Shown here: piece by piece, positions 1 through 8,225 of the stretch
Position numbering within the stretch: the stretch's first letter is position 1
Layout: each line of letters starts with the position of its first letter
Assembly (NCBI RefSeq): GCF_030246945.1
Contig: NZ_CP126742.1
Location: 744,001-808,000, forward strand
Length of the DNA: 64,000 nucleotides
Direction of reading: 5' to 3'
From: Microbacterium sp. zg-Y1090
GTDB lineage: Bacteria; Actinomycetota; Actinomycetes; Actinomycetales; Microbacteriaceae
The notes under the pieces: model-generated
What the model was told of the DNA's origin: nothing
What the model saw: the letters and a program-made list of their open reading frames with translations, nothing else
The model's database searches: none
Made by a program: the position numbers and the translations under genes

Positions 1-267
1 GACCCCGGCGAGGAAGTCCTCGATGGCGGCCACGTGCCTCTCGTGGCTCACCGGCGCGACTCCGCCGAATGCGCTGAAGCCGTAACCGGCGTTGGGGCCC
101 GAAACCCAGTCGTAGTGATGCGAGCCATCGCGGTCGCGCCTGCGCACGGCGAACGTCTCGCCCTGTACGACGATGTCGGCCACTCTCGTATAGGTGTCCT
201 CATCGGGCAGCGCCGAGGTGGGCACGTAGATCCAGCCTTCGCCCGCCGCGCCGTCGTCGCTCGCCAT
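1..267 (-). CDS. hypothetical protein, 3' end cut by window edge
   Basis: Only the first 89 codons are present because the gene runs off the left edge of the window. The ATG at 267 opens a soluble polypeptide beginning MASDDGAAGEGWIYVP with no signal peptide or membrane segment. A leaderless -10 box (TAGGTT, 274-279) lies 6 nt before the start, which supports the start. The visible part is rich in Asp, Gly and aromatic residues and I recognise no family. It is 32 bp from the oppositely placed end of the next gene and is on the same strand. Confidence 0.7.
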   Translation of the reverse strand, partial: MASDDGAAGEGWIYVPTSALPDEDTYTRVADIVVQGETFAVRRRDRDGSHHYDWVSGPNAGYGFSAFGGVAPVSHERHVAAIEDFLAGV

Positions 268-273
268 GCGCCG

Positions 274-279
274 AACCTA
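274..279 (-). promoter_or_regulatory. leaderless -10 box TAGGTT
   Basis: TAGGTT ends 6 nt before the ATG at 267, so transcription should begin at or next to the start codon. Confidence 0.45.
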
Positions 280-299
280 CCGCGGGGCGACGTGGGTCT

Positions 300-1337
300 T
301 TACGCGTGCGCCCCGGTCGTCGGCTGCCAGCCCAGCGCCGGCGCCACGTGCTTCGCGAACGACTCGACGACGCGCAGGTTGAACGCGACCCCGAGCTGGC
401 TCGGGATGGTCAGCATGAGGGTGTCGGCGCTGGCGATGGCGGCATCCTGCTGCAGCTGCTCGACGAGCACGTCAGGGGATGCGGCGTAGGTCTTGCCGAA
501 CGTCGAGCGGATGCCGTCGATGTAGCCGACGCCCTCGCCCTCGGACGCGTGCCCGAAGTACAGCTCATCCTCGGCGGTGGTGATGGGGAAGATCGAGCGG
601 CTGACCGAGACGCGCGGCTCACCGGGGTGACCCGCCTCGCGCCACGCGGCGCGGAACGCGTCGATCTGCTCGGCCTGCAGCACGTCGAAGGGAACGCCGC
701 GGTCTTCGGTGAGCAGCGTCGACGACATGAGGTTCACGCCCATCGTGCCCGCCCAGGCGGCGCTGTCGCGGTTGCCGGCACCCCACCACACGCGCGAGCG
801 CAGGCCGGGGGAGTGCGGCTCGACGCGCTGCATGCCGGTGCCGCCGCCGAACGGGCTCTCGGGGTCTCGCTGGGCGAGTCCTTCGCCGTCGATCGCGCGC
901 AGGAACAGGTCGAAGTGCGCGCGGGCGATGTCGGCGCCGCGGGGATCCTGCGATCCCGTGTAGCCGAACGTCTCGTAGCCCCGCACGACGGTCTCCGGTG
1001 ACCCGCGGCTGACGCCGAGGGCAAGCCGTCCGTCGCTGATGAGGTCGACCGCCGCGGCCTCTTCGGCCAGGTGCAGCGGGTTCTCGTACCGCATGTCGAT
1101 GACACCGGTGCCGACCTCGATGCGCTTCGTGGTGGCGGCGATCGCCGACAGCAGGGGCATCGGCGACGCCTGCTGCCGGGCGAAGTGGTGCACGCGGAAG
1201 TAGGCGCCGTTGACACCCAGATCGTCCATGCCCTGCGCGAGGTCGATCGCCTGGCGCAGGGAGTCTCCGGCGGTGAGCTCGCGGCCGCCGCCGAGGGGTC
1301 CGTAGTGGCCGAACGAGAGCGTTCCGAAGCGTTGCAT
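300..1337 (-). CDS. LLM-class flavin-dependent oxidoreductase
   Basis: A 345-residue protein of the bacterial-luciferase-like monooxygenase family, a TIM-barrel fold that binds FMN or F420 and oxidises small organic substrates. The N-terminus begins with a barrel strand (MQRFGTLSFGHYGPLG), and the family-typical stretches PLLSAIAATT and GTGVIDMRYENPLHLAEEAA followed by DLISDGRLALGVSRGSPE appear near residues 60-115. Full length for the family. The substrate cannot be read from sequence. The gene stands alone, and no strong ribosome site precedes the ATG. Confidence 0.88.
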   Translation of the reverse strand: MQRFGTLSFGHYGPLGGGRELTAGDSLRQAIDLAQGMDDLGVNGAYFRVHHFARQQASPMPLLSAIAATTKRIEVGTGVIDMRYENPLHLAEEAAAVDLISDGRLALGVSRGSPETVVRGYETFGYTGSQDPRGADIARAHFDLFLRAIDGEGLAQRDPESPFGGGTGMQRVEPHSPGLRSRVWWGAGNRDSAAWAGTMGVNLMSSTLLTEDRGVPFDVLQAEQIDAFRAAWREAGHPGEPRVSVSRSIFPITTAEDELYFGHASEGEGVGYIDGIRSTFGKTYAASPDVLVEQLQQDAAIASADTLMLTIPSQLGVAFNLRVVESFAKHVAPALGWQPTTGAHA

Positions 1338-1401
1338 ACCCGGTGCAACGGACGCCGCGCGGCATCCATTCCGCTCGATGCGCCGAGGCGTGCCGCGGGT
1401 G

Positions 1402-1785
1402 TCAGGAGCGGGCGGATGCGGCCGCTCGCCGCCGCGCCTGTACGAGCGTGGCGATCACGCGCCAGCCCACGAGGAACAGCAGCAGCGTGAGCGTGGCGAC
1501 GATGATGAAGGGCAGTGCGGTGCCCTGGCCGCTGGCCGCGCGCAGCAGCATGCCGCCGGCGACGGTGATCGCCCAGACCCCCAGGCCGGTGCGCACGGGT
1601 GCGGCGGGCCGGCGCCAGGCGAGGGTCACCAGCCACCCCACGGCGAGGGCCGCCAGGAACGGCCACGCGGTCGTCGCCAGGCCGATGCCGAAGGGCGCGG
1701 AGTCGTGGCTCGCCCGACCCACCGCGGCGAACAGCGTGACGAGCACGACGTCGAGGGCGAACGCGGTGAGGGCGGAGCGGATCAT
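1402..1785 (-). CDS. DUF3054 family membrane protein
   Basis: A 127-residue integral membrane protein with four predicted hydrophobic segments (about residues 5-22, 38-55, 65-85, 92-112) and a basic C-terminus RRRAAASARS. Length, the APFGIGLATTAWPF loop and the four-helix layout fit DUF3054, a small actinobacterial membrane family without known function. A -10 box GAGAAT lies 6 nt before the ATG, so the gene is probably leaderless. Confidence 0.75.
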   Translation of the reverse strand: MIRSALTAFALDVVLVTLFAAVGRASHDSAPFGIGLATTAWPFLAALAVGWLVTLAWRRPAAPVRTGLGVWAITVAGGMLLRAASGQGTALPFIIVATLTLLLFLVGWRVIATLVQARRRAAASARS

Positions 1786-1791
1786 GCCTCC

Positions 1792-1797
1792 ATTCTC
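1792..1797 (-). promoter_or_regulatory. leaderless -10 box GAGAAT
   Basis: The hexamer sits 6 nt before the ATG at 1785 of the DUF3054 gene. Confidence 0.35.
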
Positions 1798-1813
1798 CGC
1801 CCGGGCCGTGGGC

Positions 1814-2209
1814 TCAGCCGTCGCAGACGGCGGCCTCCGCGGGCTCAGCAGGGTCCGCGGGCGCGGCCTCCGCCGCGAGGGCCAGCACGATCTGGCGCCA
1901 CCGCAACAGGAACGCCGGCTCGTCGAGGCGTCGCCGGCGCATCCAGGTGGTGACTTCCTCGTTGCACTTGCTGGCGTTGCACGACCGGCACGCGGGCACC
2001 ACGTTGTCGAGCGTGTAGCGGCCGCCGCGGGAGATCGGCAGCACGCAGTCGCGCTGCAGTGCGGCGCCGTCGCCGCCGCAGTAGGCGCACGCCGCCCACG
2101 CCTCGAGGATGGCGCACCACTGCAGGTCGGTCAGGTCGCTCCCCGACGCCGCGACGCGCTTCACGCGGCGACGCTGCGCCCGGGCGCGACGGGTCTGACG
2201 GACGGCCAT
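1814..2209 (-). CDS. small HNH endonuclease-like protein, Cys in place of the first His
   Basis: A 131-residue HNH-fold protein with a basic N-terminus. Two zinc-type cysteine pairs (CAYC near residue 41 and CRSC near residue 75) bracket an HNH core reading DCVLPISRGG...NVVPACRSCN. In canonical HNH nucleases the core begins Asp-His. Here the codon is TGC, so the usual general-base histidine is Cys. The Asn and the CxxC-N-xxK tail are intact. It may be a catalytically altered branch of the family or a DNA-binding protein. A TAGCCT -10 box is 7 nt from the ATG. Confidence 0.8.
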   Translation of the reverse strand: MAVRQTRRARAQRRRVKRVAASGSDLTDLQWCAILEAWAACAYCGGDGAALQRDCVLPISRGGRYTLDNVVPACRSCNASKCNEEVTTWMRRRRLDEPAFLLRWRQIVLALAAEAAPADPAEPAEAAVCDG

Positions 2210-2216
2210 GCCGCCC

Positions 2217-2222
2217 AGGCTA
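2217..2222 (-). promoter_or_regulatory. leaderless -10 box TAGCCT
   Basis: TAGCCT ends 7 nt before the ATG at 2209 of the small HNH gene. Confidence 0.45.
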
Positions 2223-2285
2223 TCGGCCCGGCGACGGCGGATGCCGCGGGCGCGCGGACCCTGCCCGCGGCGACTCCCCGGCCGC

Positions 2286-2291
2286 TACCGT
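2286..2291 (+). promoter_or_regulatory. leaderless -10 box TACCGT
   Basis: TACCGT ends 6 nt before the ATG at 2298. This placement fixes the start of the PEP-mutase-family gene inside a longer open frame. Confidence 0.45.
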
Positions 2292-2297
2292 GGAGCG

Positions 2298-3077
2298 ATG
2301 ACGAACCAGGCCCAGCGTGCTCAGACCCTGTCCGACCTGCATGCCGCCCCGGAGATCCTCCGCGTGGTGAACGTGTGGGACGTCGTCTCGGCGAAGGCGA
2401 TCATCGACCTGCCCGAGACCCGCGCCCTCGCCACGGCGGGGCATTCCATCGCGGCGACGTTCGGCTACGCCGACGGGGAGAACATCCCGCGCGACCTCAT
2501 GCTCGACATGGTCGGCCGCATCGTCGCGGTCGCGGGCGACCTGCCCGTGTCGGCAGACCTGGATGCCGGCTTCGGCGACCCCGGCGAGACGACCCGCCGG
2601 GCGATCGGCGTCGGCGTGGTGGGTGCGAACGTCGAAGACCGTCTGAAGCCGCTGGCGGAGTCCGTCGCCGCCGTCGAAGCGATCGTCGCGGCCGGGCAGG
2701 CAGAGGGCGTGCCGTTCGCCCTCAACGCCCGCACCGACGCGTTCGTGCGCGCCGGCGACCGCCCCGTGCAGGACTCGGTCGCCGACGCGATCGAGCGCGG
2801 CCGCGCCTACCTCGACGCCGGCGCGGATGTCGTGTTCGTGCCGGGTGTGCTCGATGCCGACATCACGCGGCAGCTGGTGGCCGGCATCGGCGAGCGCAAG
2901 GTGAGCGTGATCGGGCTTCCCGGCGCGCTGTCGGCCGCCGAGTACGAGGCGCTCGGCGTCGCCCGCATCTCGTACGGCCCGATGACCCAGCGGGTCGCAT
3001 TGACGGCGCTGCAGGACGTGGCGAAGAGCCTCTACGCCGACGGCGTCCTCCCGGCATCCACCCGCGCCCTCAACTGA
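2298..3077 (+). CDS. isocitrate lyase / PEP phosphonomutase family protein
   Basis: A 259-residue TIM-barrel enzyme of the isocitrate lyase/PEP mutase superfamily, whose members cleave or rearrange C-C or C-P bonds of 2-oxo acids such as 2-methylisocitrate, oxaloacetate or phosphonopyruvate. Family landmarks are NVWDVVSAK near residue 26, the metal-site stretch SADLDAGFGD near residue 83, GANVEDRLKP and FALNARTDAF. The open frame continues upstream, but the leaderless -10 box selects this ATG. It lacks the long insertions of true isocitrate lyases, so a lyase of uncertain substrate is the safest call. Confidence 0.85.
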   Translation: MTNQAQRAQTLSDLHAAPEILRVVNVWDVVSAKAIIDLPETRALATAGHSIAATFGYADGENIPRDLMLDMVGRIVAVAGDLPVSADLDAGFGDPGETTRRAIGVGVVGANVEDRLKPLAESVAAVEAIVAAGQAEGVPFALNARTDAFVRAGDRPVQDSVADAIERGRAYLDAGADVVFVPGVLDADITRQLVAGIGERKVSVIGLPGALSAAEYEALGVARISYGPMTQRVALTALQDVAKSLYADGVLPASTRALN

Positions 3078-3154
3078 CGCCCCGAACGGGGGACCTGCCG
3101 CCGCCCGCATAGGATCGAAGGCGACGCCCTGTGCGGCGTCGCAGGGAGGTCGCA

Positions 3155-3709
3155 GTGGGCGACGCGCAGGGCGCATGGGTGCTGGTCGACGGCGAGAACA
3201 TCGACGCGACCCTCGGTGGATCGATCCTGGGGCGCCGACCGCAGCCCGATGAGCGGCCGCGCTGGGACCGCATCCTCTCGTTCGTGGAGCGCACCTGGCG
3301 GCAGCCGACACGCGGCCTGTTCTTCCTCAACGCCACGACCAACCTGCCGATGACCTTCGTGCAGGCGCTGAAGGCGCTGGGCTACGAGCCGGTGCCCCTG
3401 TCGGGTCCGTCCGACGCGAAGATCGTCGACATCGCCATCCAGCGCACGCTGCAGGCGCTGCGCGACCGCGATGACGACGTCATGCTCGTCAGCCACGACG
3501 GCGACTTCGTCGACGACCTCGGTGCGCTCGCCGACGGTCGGCGTCTCGGCATCCTCGGGTTCACCGAGTTCCGCAACACCGCGTTCGCGGCCATCCCGGG
3601 CCTCGAGGTGTTCGACCTTGAGTTCGACGCCCGGGCGTTCGACGCACCGCTGCCGCGCATCCGCGTGATCCCGATCGAGGAGTTCGACCCCGCGCAGTTC
3701 CTGCGCTGA
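3155..3709 (+). CDS. NYN domain (PIN-like) protein
   Basis: A 184-residue LabA-type NYN protein, a PIN-fold ribonuclease-like family. Acidic active-site candidates are visible: VLVDGENID near residue 10, SGPSDAKIVDIAI near residue 84 and VSHDGDFVDDL near residue 110. The first GTG of the frame is at 3131, but GGGAGG at 3144-3149 lies 5 nt before the GTG at 3155, so the shorter start is preferred. A TAGGAT -10 candidate at 3111-3116 would give a leader of about 30 nt. RNA cleavage is family inference. Confidence 0.82.
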   Translation: MGDAQGAWVLVDGENIDATLGGSILGRRPQPDERPRWDRILSFVERTWRQPTRGLFFLNATTNLPMTFVQALKALGYEPVPLSGPSDAKIVDIAIQRTLQALRDRDDDVMLVSHDGDFVDDLGALADGRRLGILGFTEFRNTAFAAIPGLEVFDLEFDARAFDAPLPRIRVIPIEEFDPAQFLR

Positions 3710-3769
3710 CCCGTCGGCGGACGATCGGGGGCAGCGCGCGCGCCCGCGATTCCATGCAGGCTCGGTGTT

Positions 3770-3808
3770 GTCAACCCTGCCGCATGTCCGCGCCGCCTCG
3801 CGAAGACT
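3770..3808 (+). promoter_or_regulatory. GKCAACC-box promoter of the GH15 gene
   Basis: GTCAACCC begins at 3770 and is followed, after 27 bp, by the -10-like hexamer AAGACT (3803-3808). Six other promoters in this window share the box and its spacing. Confidence 0.45.
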
Positions 3809-3835
3809 GGAACCACCCATCCGGGAGGAGCCAGC

Positions 3836-5629
3836 GTGACATGTCAGCCGATCGAGTCGTATGCACCGATCGGCGACGGCCGCACGGTGGCGCTCGTGGG
3901 GGCCGACGGCAGCATCGACTGGATGCCGCTTCCCGAGCTCACCTCGGACGCGGTCTTCGCGAAGATCCTCGATGACGCGACGGGCGGCTCGTTCCAGCTC
4001 GCCCCTGCTGCGGAATTCACGATGCGCCGCCGGTACGTCCCGCGCACGAACGTGCTGGAGACGACCTTCACCACGGCCGACGGCGTCGTGAAGATGACCG
4101 ATGCGCTGGTGTCGGGCATCGCCGGCCGCCTGCCATGGGCAGAGCTCGCGCGCCGGGTCACGGGCGTCTCCGGCCGGGTCGAGATGGCGTGGAGGGTGCA
4201 CCCCGGCACCTCGCTGCAGACCGCCTCGCCCTGGATCGAGCCGTCCGCGCACGGCGCCGTCGTCCGCTGCGGCAAGACCGCCATCGGCGTCGTCGGCTTC
4301 GACCACGGCCCCGCCGACCCCGAACCCGACGGGCCGACCGGTCCGATGCTCGCCGGCCGTTTCACCACGGCGCCCGACTCGCGGCACCTCGTGGTGATGG
4401 CCGCCACCCACGACGAGCCGCTGCACTTCCCCGATCCGCACAACGTCGACGTCGGCATCGACCGCACCATCGGCAACTGGCGTGCGTGGTCGCGCGCGTT
4501 CTCGTACGAGGGGCCGTGGGCCACCCACGTGCAGCGCAGCGCCCTGGCGCTGAAGCTGCTCATCTACAGCCCCACCGGCGCGATCGCCGCGGCCGCGACG
4601 ACGTCGCTGCCGGAGAGCGCCCGCGGCGGCAAGAACTGGGACTACCGGTTCGCCTGGGTGCGCGACCTCGCCTACACCGCCCACGCGCTGGTGCGCTTCG
4701 GGCTGCGCGAAGAGACCCACGCCGCCCTGTCCTGGATGCTGCGCACCATCCGCGACCACGGACCCGACGTGCACGTGATGTACACCCTCGACGGCGGGCT
4801 CGCCCCTGCTCCCACCACCGCGGACGTGCCGGGGTGGCGCGGCATCGGCCCCGTGGTCACCGGCAACCCCGCCCGCGAACAGCTGCAGCTCGGGGTCTAC
4901 GGTGACCTCATCGCGATCTGCCGCACCTACGTCGAAGCGGGCAACGTGCTCGACGTCGACACCTCACGCCTGCTCGCCGGAGTGGCGGATCGCACGTGCG
5001 ACCTGTGGCGCAACCCCGACTCCGGCATGTGGGAGCTCCCCGAGCTGCGCCACCACACCTCGTCGAAGATGGGCTGCTGGAAGGCCCTGGAGGATGCCGT
5101 CTGGCTCGCCGAGACCGGCGTCATCCCGGGCAGCGCCGAGCGTTGGCGCACCGAGCGCGAGCGCATCCGCGAGTGGATCGACGACAACTGCTGGTCGGAG
5201 GACCTCGGCGCGTACGTCTGGTACGCCGGATCCGATGACCTCGACGCATCGGTGCTGCTGCACGCTCCGAGCGGATTCGACCGGGGGGAGCGCATGTCGC
5301 GCACGATCGACGCGCTCACCGGACAGCTGGGCGCCGGTGCCCTGATGTACCGCTACACGGGAGTGGACCAGGAGGAGAAGACCTTCGTCGCCTGCGCATT
5401 CTGGCGTGCCCACGCTCTGGCGTGCGTGGGGCGGCACGACGAGGCGCTCGAGGCGATGGACGCCCTCGTCGCAGCGGCGAACGACGTCGGGATCTACGCC
5501 GAGATGATCGACGAGCACGACGGGTCGGCGTGGGGCAACACTCCGCAGGCCCTCAGCCACCTGGCGTTCATCAGCGCGGCCCTCACGATCAGAGAAATCG
5601 TCCCGGAGCACAAGCTCCGCGGCCGTTGA
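3836..5629 (+). CDS. glycoside hydrolase family 15 protein (glucoamylase/trehalase type)
   Basis: A 597-residue cytoplasmic GH15 enzyme; family members hydrolyse alpha-glucosidic bonds, and actinobacterial members of this architecture often act on trehalose. An N-terminal beta-sandwich (residues 1-240; PIESYAPIGDGRTVALVGADGSIDW) precedes the (alpha/alpha)6 barrel starting near RGGKNWDYRFAWVRDLAY. Catalytic glutamate regions are GMWELPE near residue 400 and YAEMIDEHDG near residue 560, followed by GNTPQALSHL. The GTG start has GGGAGGAG 5 nt upstream. It is followed 23 bp later by an SDR gene, so the two are probably cotranscribed from the GKCAACC promoter. Confidence 0.9.
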   Translation: MTCQPIESYAPIGDGRTVALVGADGSIDWMPLPELTSDAVFAKILDDATGGSFQLAPAAEFTMRRRYVPRTNVLETTFTTADGVVKMTDALVSGIAGRLPWAELARRVTGVSGRVEMAWRVHPGTSLQTASPWIEPSAHGAVVRCGKTAIGVVGFDHGPADPEPDGPTGPMLAGRFTTAPDSRHLVVMAATHDEPLHFPDPHNVDVGIDRTIGNWRAWSRAFSYEGPWATHVQRSALALKLLIYSPTGAIAAAATTSLPESARGGKNWDYRFAWVRDLAYTAHALVRFGLREETHAALSWMLRTIRDHGPDVHVMYTLDGGLAPAPTTADVPGWRGIGPVVTGNPAREQLQLGVYGDLIAICRTYVEAGNVLDVDTSRLLAGVADRTCDLWRNPDSGMWELPELRHHTSSKMGCWKALEDAVWLAETGVIPGSAERWRTERERIREWIDDNCWSEDLGAYVWYAGSDDLDASVLLHAPSGFDRGERMSRTIDALTGQLGAGALMYRYTGVDQEEKTFVACAFWRAHALACVGRHDEALEAMDALVAAANDVGIYAEMIDEHDGSAWGNTPQALSHLAFISAALTIREIVPEHKLRGR

Positions 5630-5652
5630 CCATCACCAGAGAGGAGAACACC

Positions 5653-6549
5653 ATGTCACGCGACCAGTACACCTTCACCGACCCGGCGAAGCTCTACGCA
5701 GACATCGAGCCGCAGAACCAGGAGATGTCGGAGCCGGGCCTGGACGCCGAGCTCAAGGACAAGGCCGACCTCGGCGAGGACAGCTACCGCGGCTCCGGCC
5801 GTCTGAGCGGCCGCAAGGCGCTCATCACCGGCGGCGACTCCGGTATCGGCGCCGCCACCGCGATCGCGTTCGCGCGCGAAGGTGCCGACGTCGCCCTGTC
5901 GTACCTGCCGGAGGAGGAGCAGGACGCCCAGCGCATCGCCGGCATCCTGCGCGAAGCCGGGGTCACGGCGCTGACGCTGCCGGGCGACCTCAAGGACCCG
6001 GCGTACTGCCGTGACCTCGTCGCCCAGACGGTCGAGGGGCTCGGCGGCCTCGACATCCTCGTCAACAACGCCGGCAAGCAGATCTACAACGAGGATCTGA
6101 CGACGCTGACCGACGAGCAGTTCGACCACACCTTCAAGACCAACGTCTATGCGATGTTCTGGATCACCAAGGCGGCGCTGCCGCACCTGAAGCCCGGATC
6201 GACGATCATCAACACGACGTCGATCCAGGCATATTCTCCGTCCGGCATCCTGGTGGACTACGCCTCGACGAAGGCCACCATCAATGCGTTCACCAAGGGA
6301 CTCGCCGAGCAGCTGGCGCCCAAGGGCATCCGCGTCAACGCCGTGGCCCCCGGCCCGATCTGGACGCCGCTGCAGCCGACCGACGGCCAGCCGCCGGAGA
6401 AGCTCGAGGAGTTCGGCGAGCAGACGCCGCTCGGACGCATGGGACAGCCCGCCGAGCTCGCGCCGGCGTACGTCTTCCTCGCGTCGGCGGAGTCGAGCTA
6501 CGTGCTGGGCGAGACGCTCAACGTCAACGGCGGGATGCCGACTCCCTGA
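5653..6549 (+). CDS. SDR family oxidoreductase (YghA-like, stress type)
   Basis: A 298-residue short-chain dehydrogenase with the extra N-terminal segment (EPQNQEMSEPGLDAELKD) typical of YghA/GSP39-type stress SDRs. The nucleotide-binding motif is ALITGGDSGIGAATA near residue 58; NNAG and the catalytic pair YASTK (Tyr and Lys near residue 200) are intact. The C-terminus NVNGGMPTP is full length. GAGAGGAG lies just upstream of the ATG. It follows the GH15 gene closely and ends before a strong terminator. The substrate is unknown. Confidence 0.9.
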   Translation: MSRDQYTFTDPAKLYADIEPQNQEMSEPGLDAELKDKADLGEDSYRGSGRLSGRKALITGGDSGIGAATAIAFAREGADVALSYLPEEEQDAQRIAGILREAGVTALTLPGDLKDPAYCRDLVAQTVEGLGGLDILVNNAGKQIYNEDLTTLTDEQFDHTFKTNVYAMFWITKAALPHLKPGSTIINTTSIQAYSPSGILVDYASTKATINAFTKGLAEQLAPKGIRVNAVAPGPIWTPLQPTDGQPPEKLEEFGEQTPLGRMGQPAELAPAYVFLASAESSYVLGETLNVNGGMPTP

Positions 6550-6564
6550 GTCCGCCTGCAACGA

Positions 6565-6598
6565 CGAAAGCCCGTCCGGTCACCCGGGCGGGCTTTCG
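6565..6598. terminator. bidirectional rho-independent terminator
   Basis: A stem of about 15 bp with one G-T wobble is built from CGAAAGCCCGTCCGG and CCGGGCGGGCTTTCG with a 4-nt loop. It lies between the convergent SDR and Dps genes and can serve both. Confidence 0.75.
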
Positions 6599-6618
6599 CT
6601 CTCTCCTGCGCGAGAGGA

Positions 6619-7209
6619 TCAGCGCTTCGGCGTGCGATTCTCCGCGCTCACCATCCACGAGAGCTGTTCGAGCCGCTCCAGCACTGCGTGCAGCAGGTCG
6701 GCACTCGTGGGGTCTTCCTCGTCGACGTCATCGTGCACGTCGCGGCACGTGCCGCAGACGCCGTCGAGTCGCTCGGTCATCAGGTCGATCACCTCGGTGG
6801 TGGCGATCTCGCCCTGCGGGAACTCCGGCAGGGTGGTGGTGGCGGCCACGAGATCGCTGCGCCCGTCGGGCAGGGCGTGCAGCGCGCGCATGCGCTCGGC
6901 GACGTCGTCGCTGAATCCGCGGGCGGCTTCGATGATCTCGTCGAGCTGCAGGTGGGTGTCACGGAAGTTCGTGCCGACGACGTTCCAATGGGCCTGCTTG
7001 CCCTGCAGCGACAGCTCGATGAGGTCCACCAGCACGCGCTGCAGGTTCTCGCTCAGCGCGGCCGAGGCGGTGAAGCCCTTCTCGGCGTTCTCCTCCTTGG
7101 TGAGCTTGGCGCCTTCTCCGCCGCGGGCGCTGCGGCGCCGGTTGGTCTTCGCGGTCGACGCCGCGGCATCCTTCGTCGAGGTGCTCTTCTGGGTGGCCGA
7201 CTTCGCCAT
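6619..7209 (-). CDS. dps: Dps family DNA-protecting ferritin with basic N-terminal tail
   Basis: A 196-residue Dps protein. These form dodecamers that oxidise and store iron and bind DNA under starvation or oxidative stress. The ferroxidase residues are visible in QGKQAHWNVVG (His) and HLQLDEIIEAAR (Asp, Glu). A 45-residue N-terminal tail rich in Lys, Ser, Thr and Arg probably binds DNA. The ATG at 7209 has AGGAG 8 nt upstream; an upstream ATG in frame gives a non-homologous extension and is not used. The -10 candidate TACCGT is at 7242-7247. Confidence 0.92.
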   Translation of the reverse strand: MAKSATQKSTSTKDAAASTAKTNRRRSARGGEGAKLTKEENAEKGFTASAALSENLQRVLVDLIELSLQGKQAHWNVVGTNFRDTHLQLDEIIEAARGFSDDVAERMRALHALPDGRSDLVAATTTLPEFPQGEIATTEVIDLMTERLDGVCGTCRDVHDDVDEEDPTSADLLHAVLERLEQLSWMVSAENRTPKR

Positions 7210-7337
7210 TGTGGGGCTCCTGTTCGATCGGGGTGTCATCGACGGTACGACCGGGCGCCGGCCGGCGGCATGCCCTTGCCCTCGCACGCGTCCAGTGCTA
7301 CTCGCGGGGGCGTGCGCCCCGGGTCGGGGACGAACGC

Positions 7338-7343
7338 TACGCT
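7338..7343 (+). promoter_or_regulatory. leaderless -10 box TACGCT
   Basis: TACGCT ends 6 nt before the ATG at 7350, fixing the start of the membrane protein. Confidence 0.45.
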
Positions 7344-7349
7344 CGCGGG

Positions 7350-8225
7350 ATGACGCAGCAGCCGCGACTTCCGGAGGACTCGACGCTGCGTCGCACCTAC
7401 CGCTACCTGCGGCTGAGCATCGCGGGCAGCGTCGTCGCGATCGCGGTCGCCGTGGTGCTGCAGACCGCGCAGGGGGGCGTGCGGGAATCGATCAGCGCCT
7501 ACTACTACACCCCCGCCCGCGACGTGTTCGTCGGCGCGCTCATCGCCGCATCCCTCGGCCTGCTCGCCCTGTCGGGGCGTGGTGCGCAGCGCGCGCTGCT
7601 GGATGCGGCGGCGCTGCTGGCGCCACTGGTCGCGCTGGTGCCGACGCCGACCCTGGCGTCGGGGTGCGCATCGCCGTGTGTGCCGGCAGAGGTGCACCCC
7701 GCCGTCGACATCGGGGTGGCGACCTACCTCATCGTCGGCGCGCTGGCGGTGCTCGTCGCGGTGGTGGTCGGGACGCGCCCGGGGGCGGGGCGGGCGGCGC
7801 TCTCGCGCACGTGGCCATCGATCGTCGTCGCGGTGGGCGTGCTCGCCGGCGTGTGGGCCTGGTGGGGGCTGGCCCGTGCCGCGTTCCTCTCGTTCGGGCA
7901 CGTCGTCGCCGCGACCGGGTTCTTCGCGCTGCTCGCGGTGGTCGCCCTGCTCGACGCACGGCGCACCGACTGGGCCCCGGAGCCCGCGCCGCCGAGGGGC
8001 GTGCGCATCGCGTTCGCGGTGATCGCGGTGGTGCTGATCGTCGATCTCGTGGCGGTGCTCGGCTACGTCGCCGTCGAGGGAGACGCCGCGATGCGCACCC
8101 CGGTCGTGTTCGTCGGCGAGTTCGTCGCGCTCGCCCTGTTCGGGACGTACTGGGTGCTCCAGACGGTGCGCACCTGGGCGAGTGCCGACCCGTCCCTGAT
8201 CAGCGCTTCTCCGCTCCGCCGCTGA
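7350..8225 (+). CDS. multi-pass membrane protein of unknown function
   Basis: A 291-residue integral membrane protein with about seven hydrophobic segments (near residues 20-40, 50-67, 75-92, 115-138, 150-170, 178-200, 220-240, with a further weak segment near 250-268). Two closely placed cysteines (CASPC, near residue 109) face a loop and could form a disulfide. The motif VRESISAYYYTPARDVFVG follows the first helix. I do not recognise a named family. Its last 26 bp overlap the end of the convergent SulP gene. Confidence 0.72.
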   Translation: MTQQPRLPEDSTLRRTYRYLRLSIAGSVVAIAVAVVLQTAQGGVRESISAYYYTPARDVFVGALIAASLGLLALSGRGAQRALLDAAALLAPLVALVPTPTLASGCASPCVPAEVHPAVDIGVATYLIVGALAVLVAVVVGTRPGAGRAALSRTWPSIVVAVGVLAGVWAWWGLARAAFLSFGHVVAATGFFALLAVVALLDARRTDWAPEPAPPRGVRIAFAVIAVVLIVDLVAVLGYVAVEGDAAMRTPVVFVGEFVALALFGTYWVLQTVRTWASADPSLISASPLRR

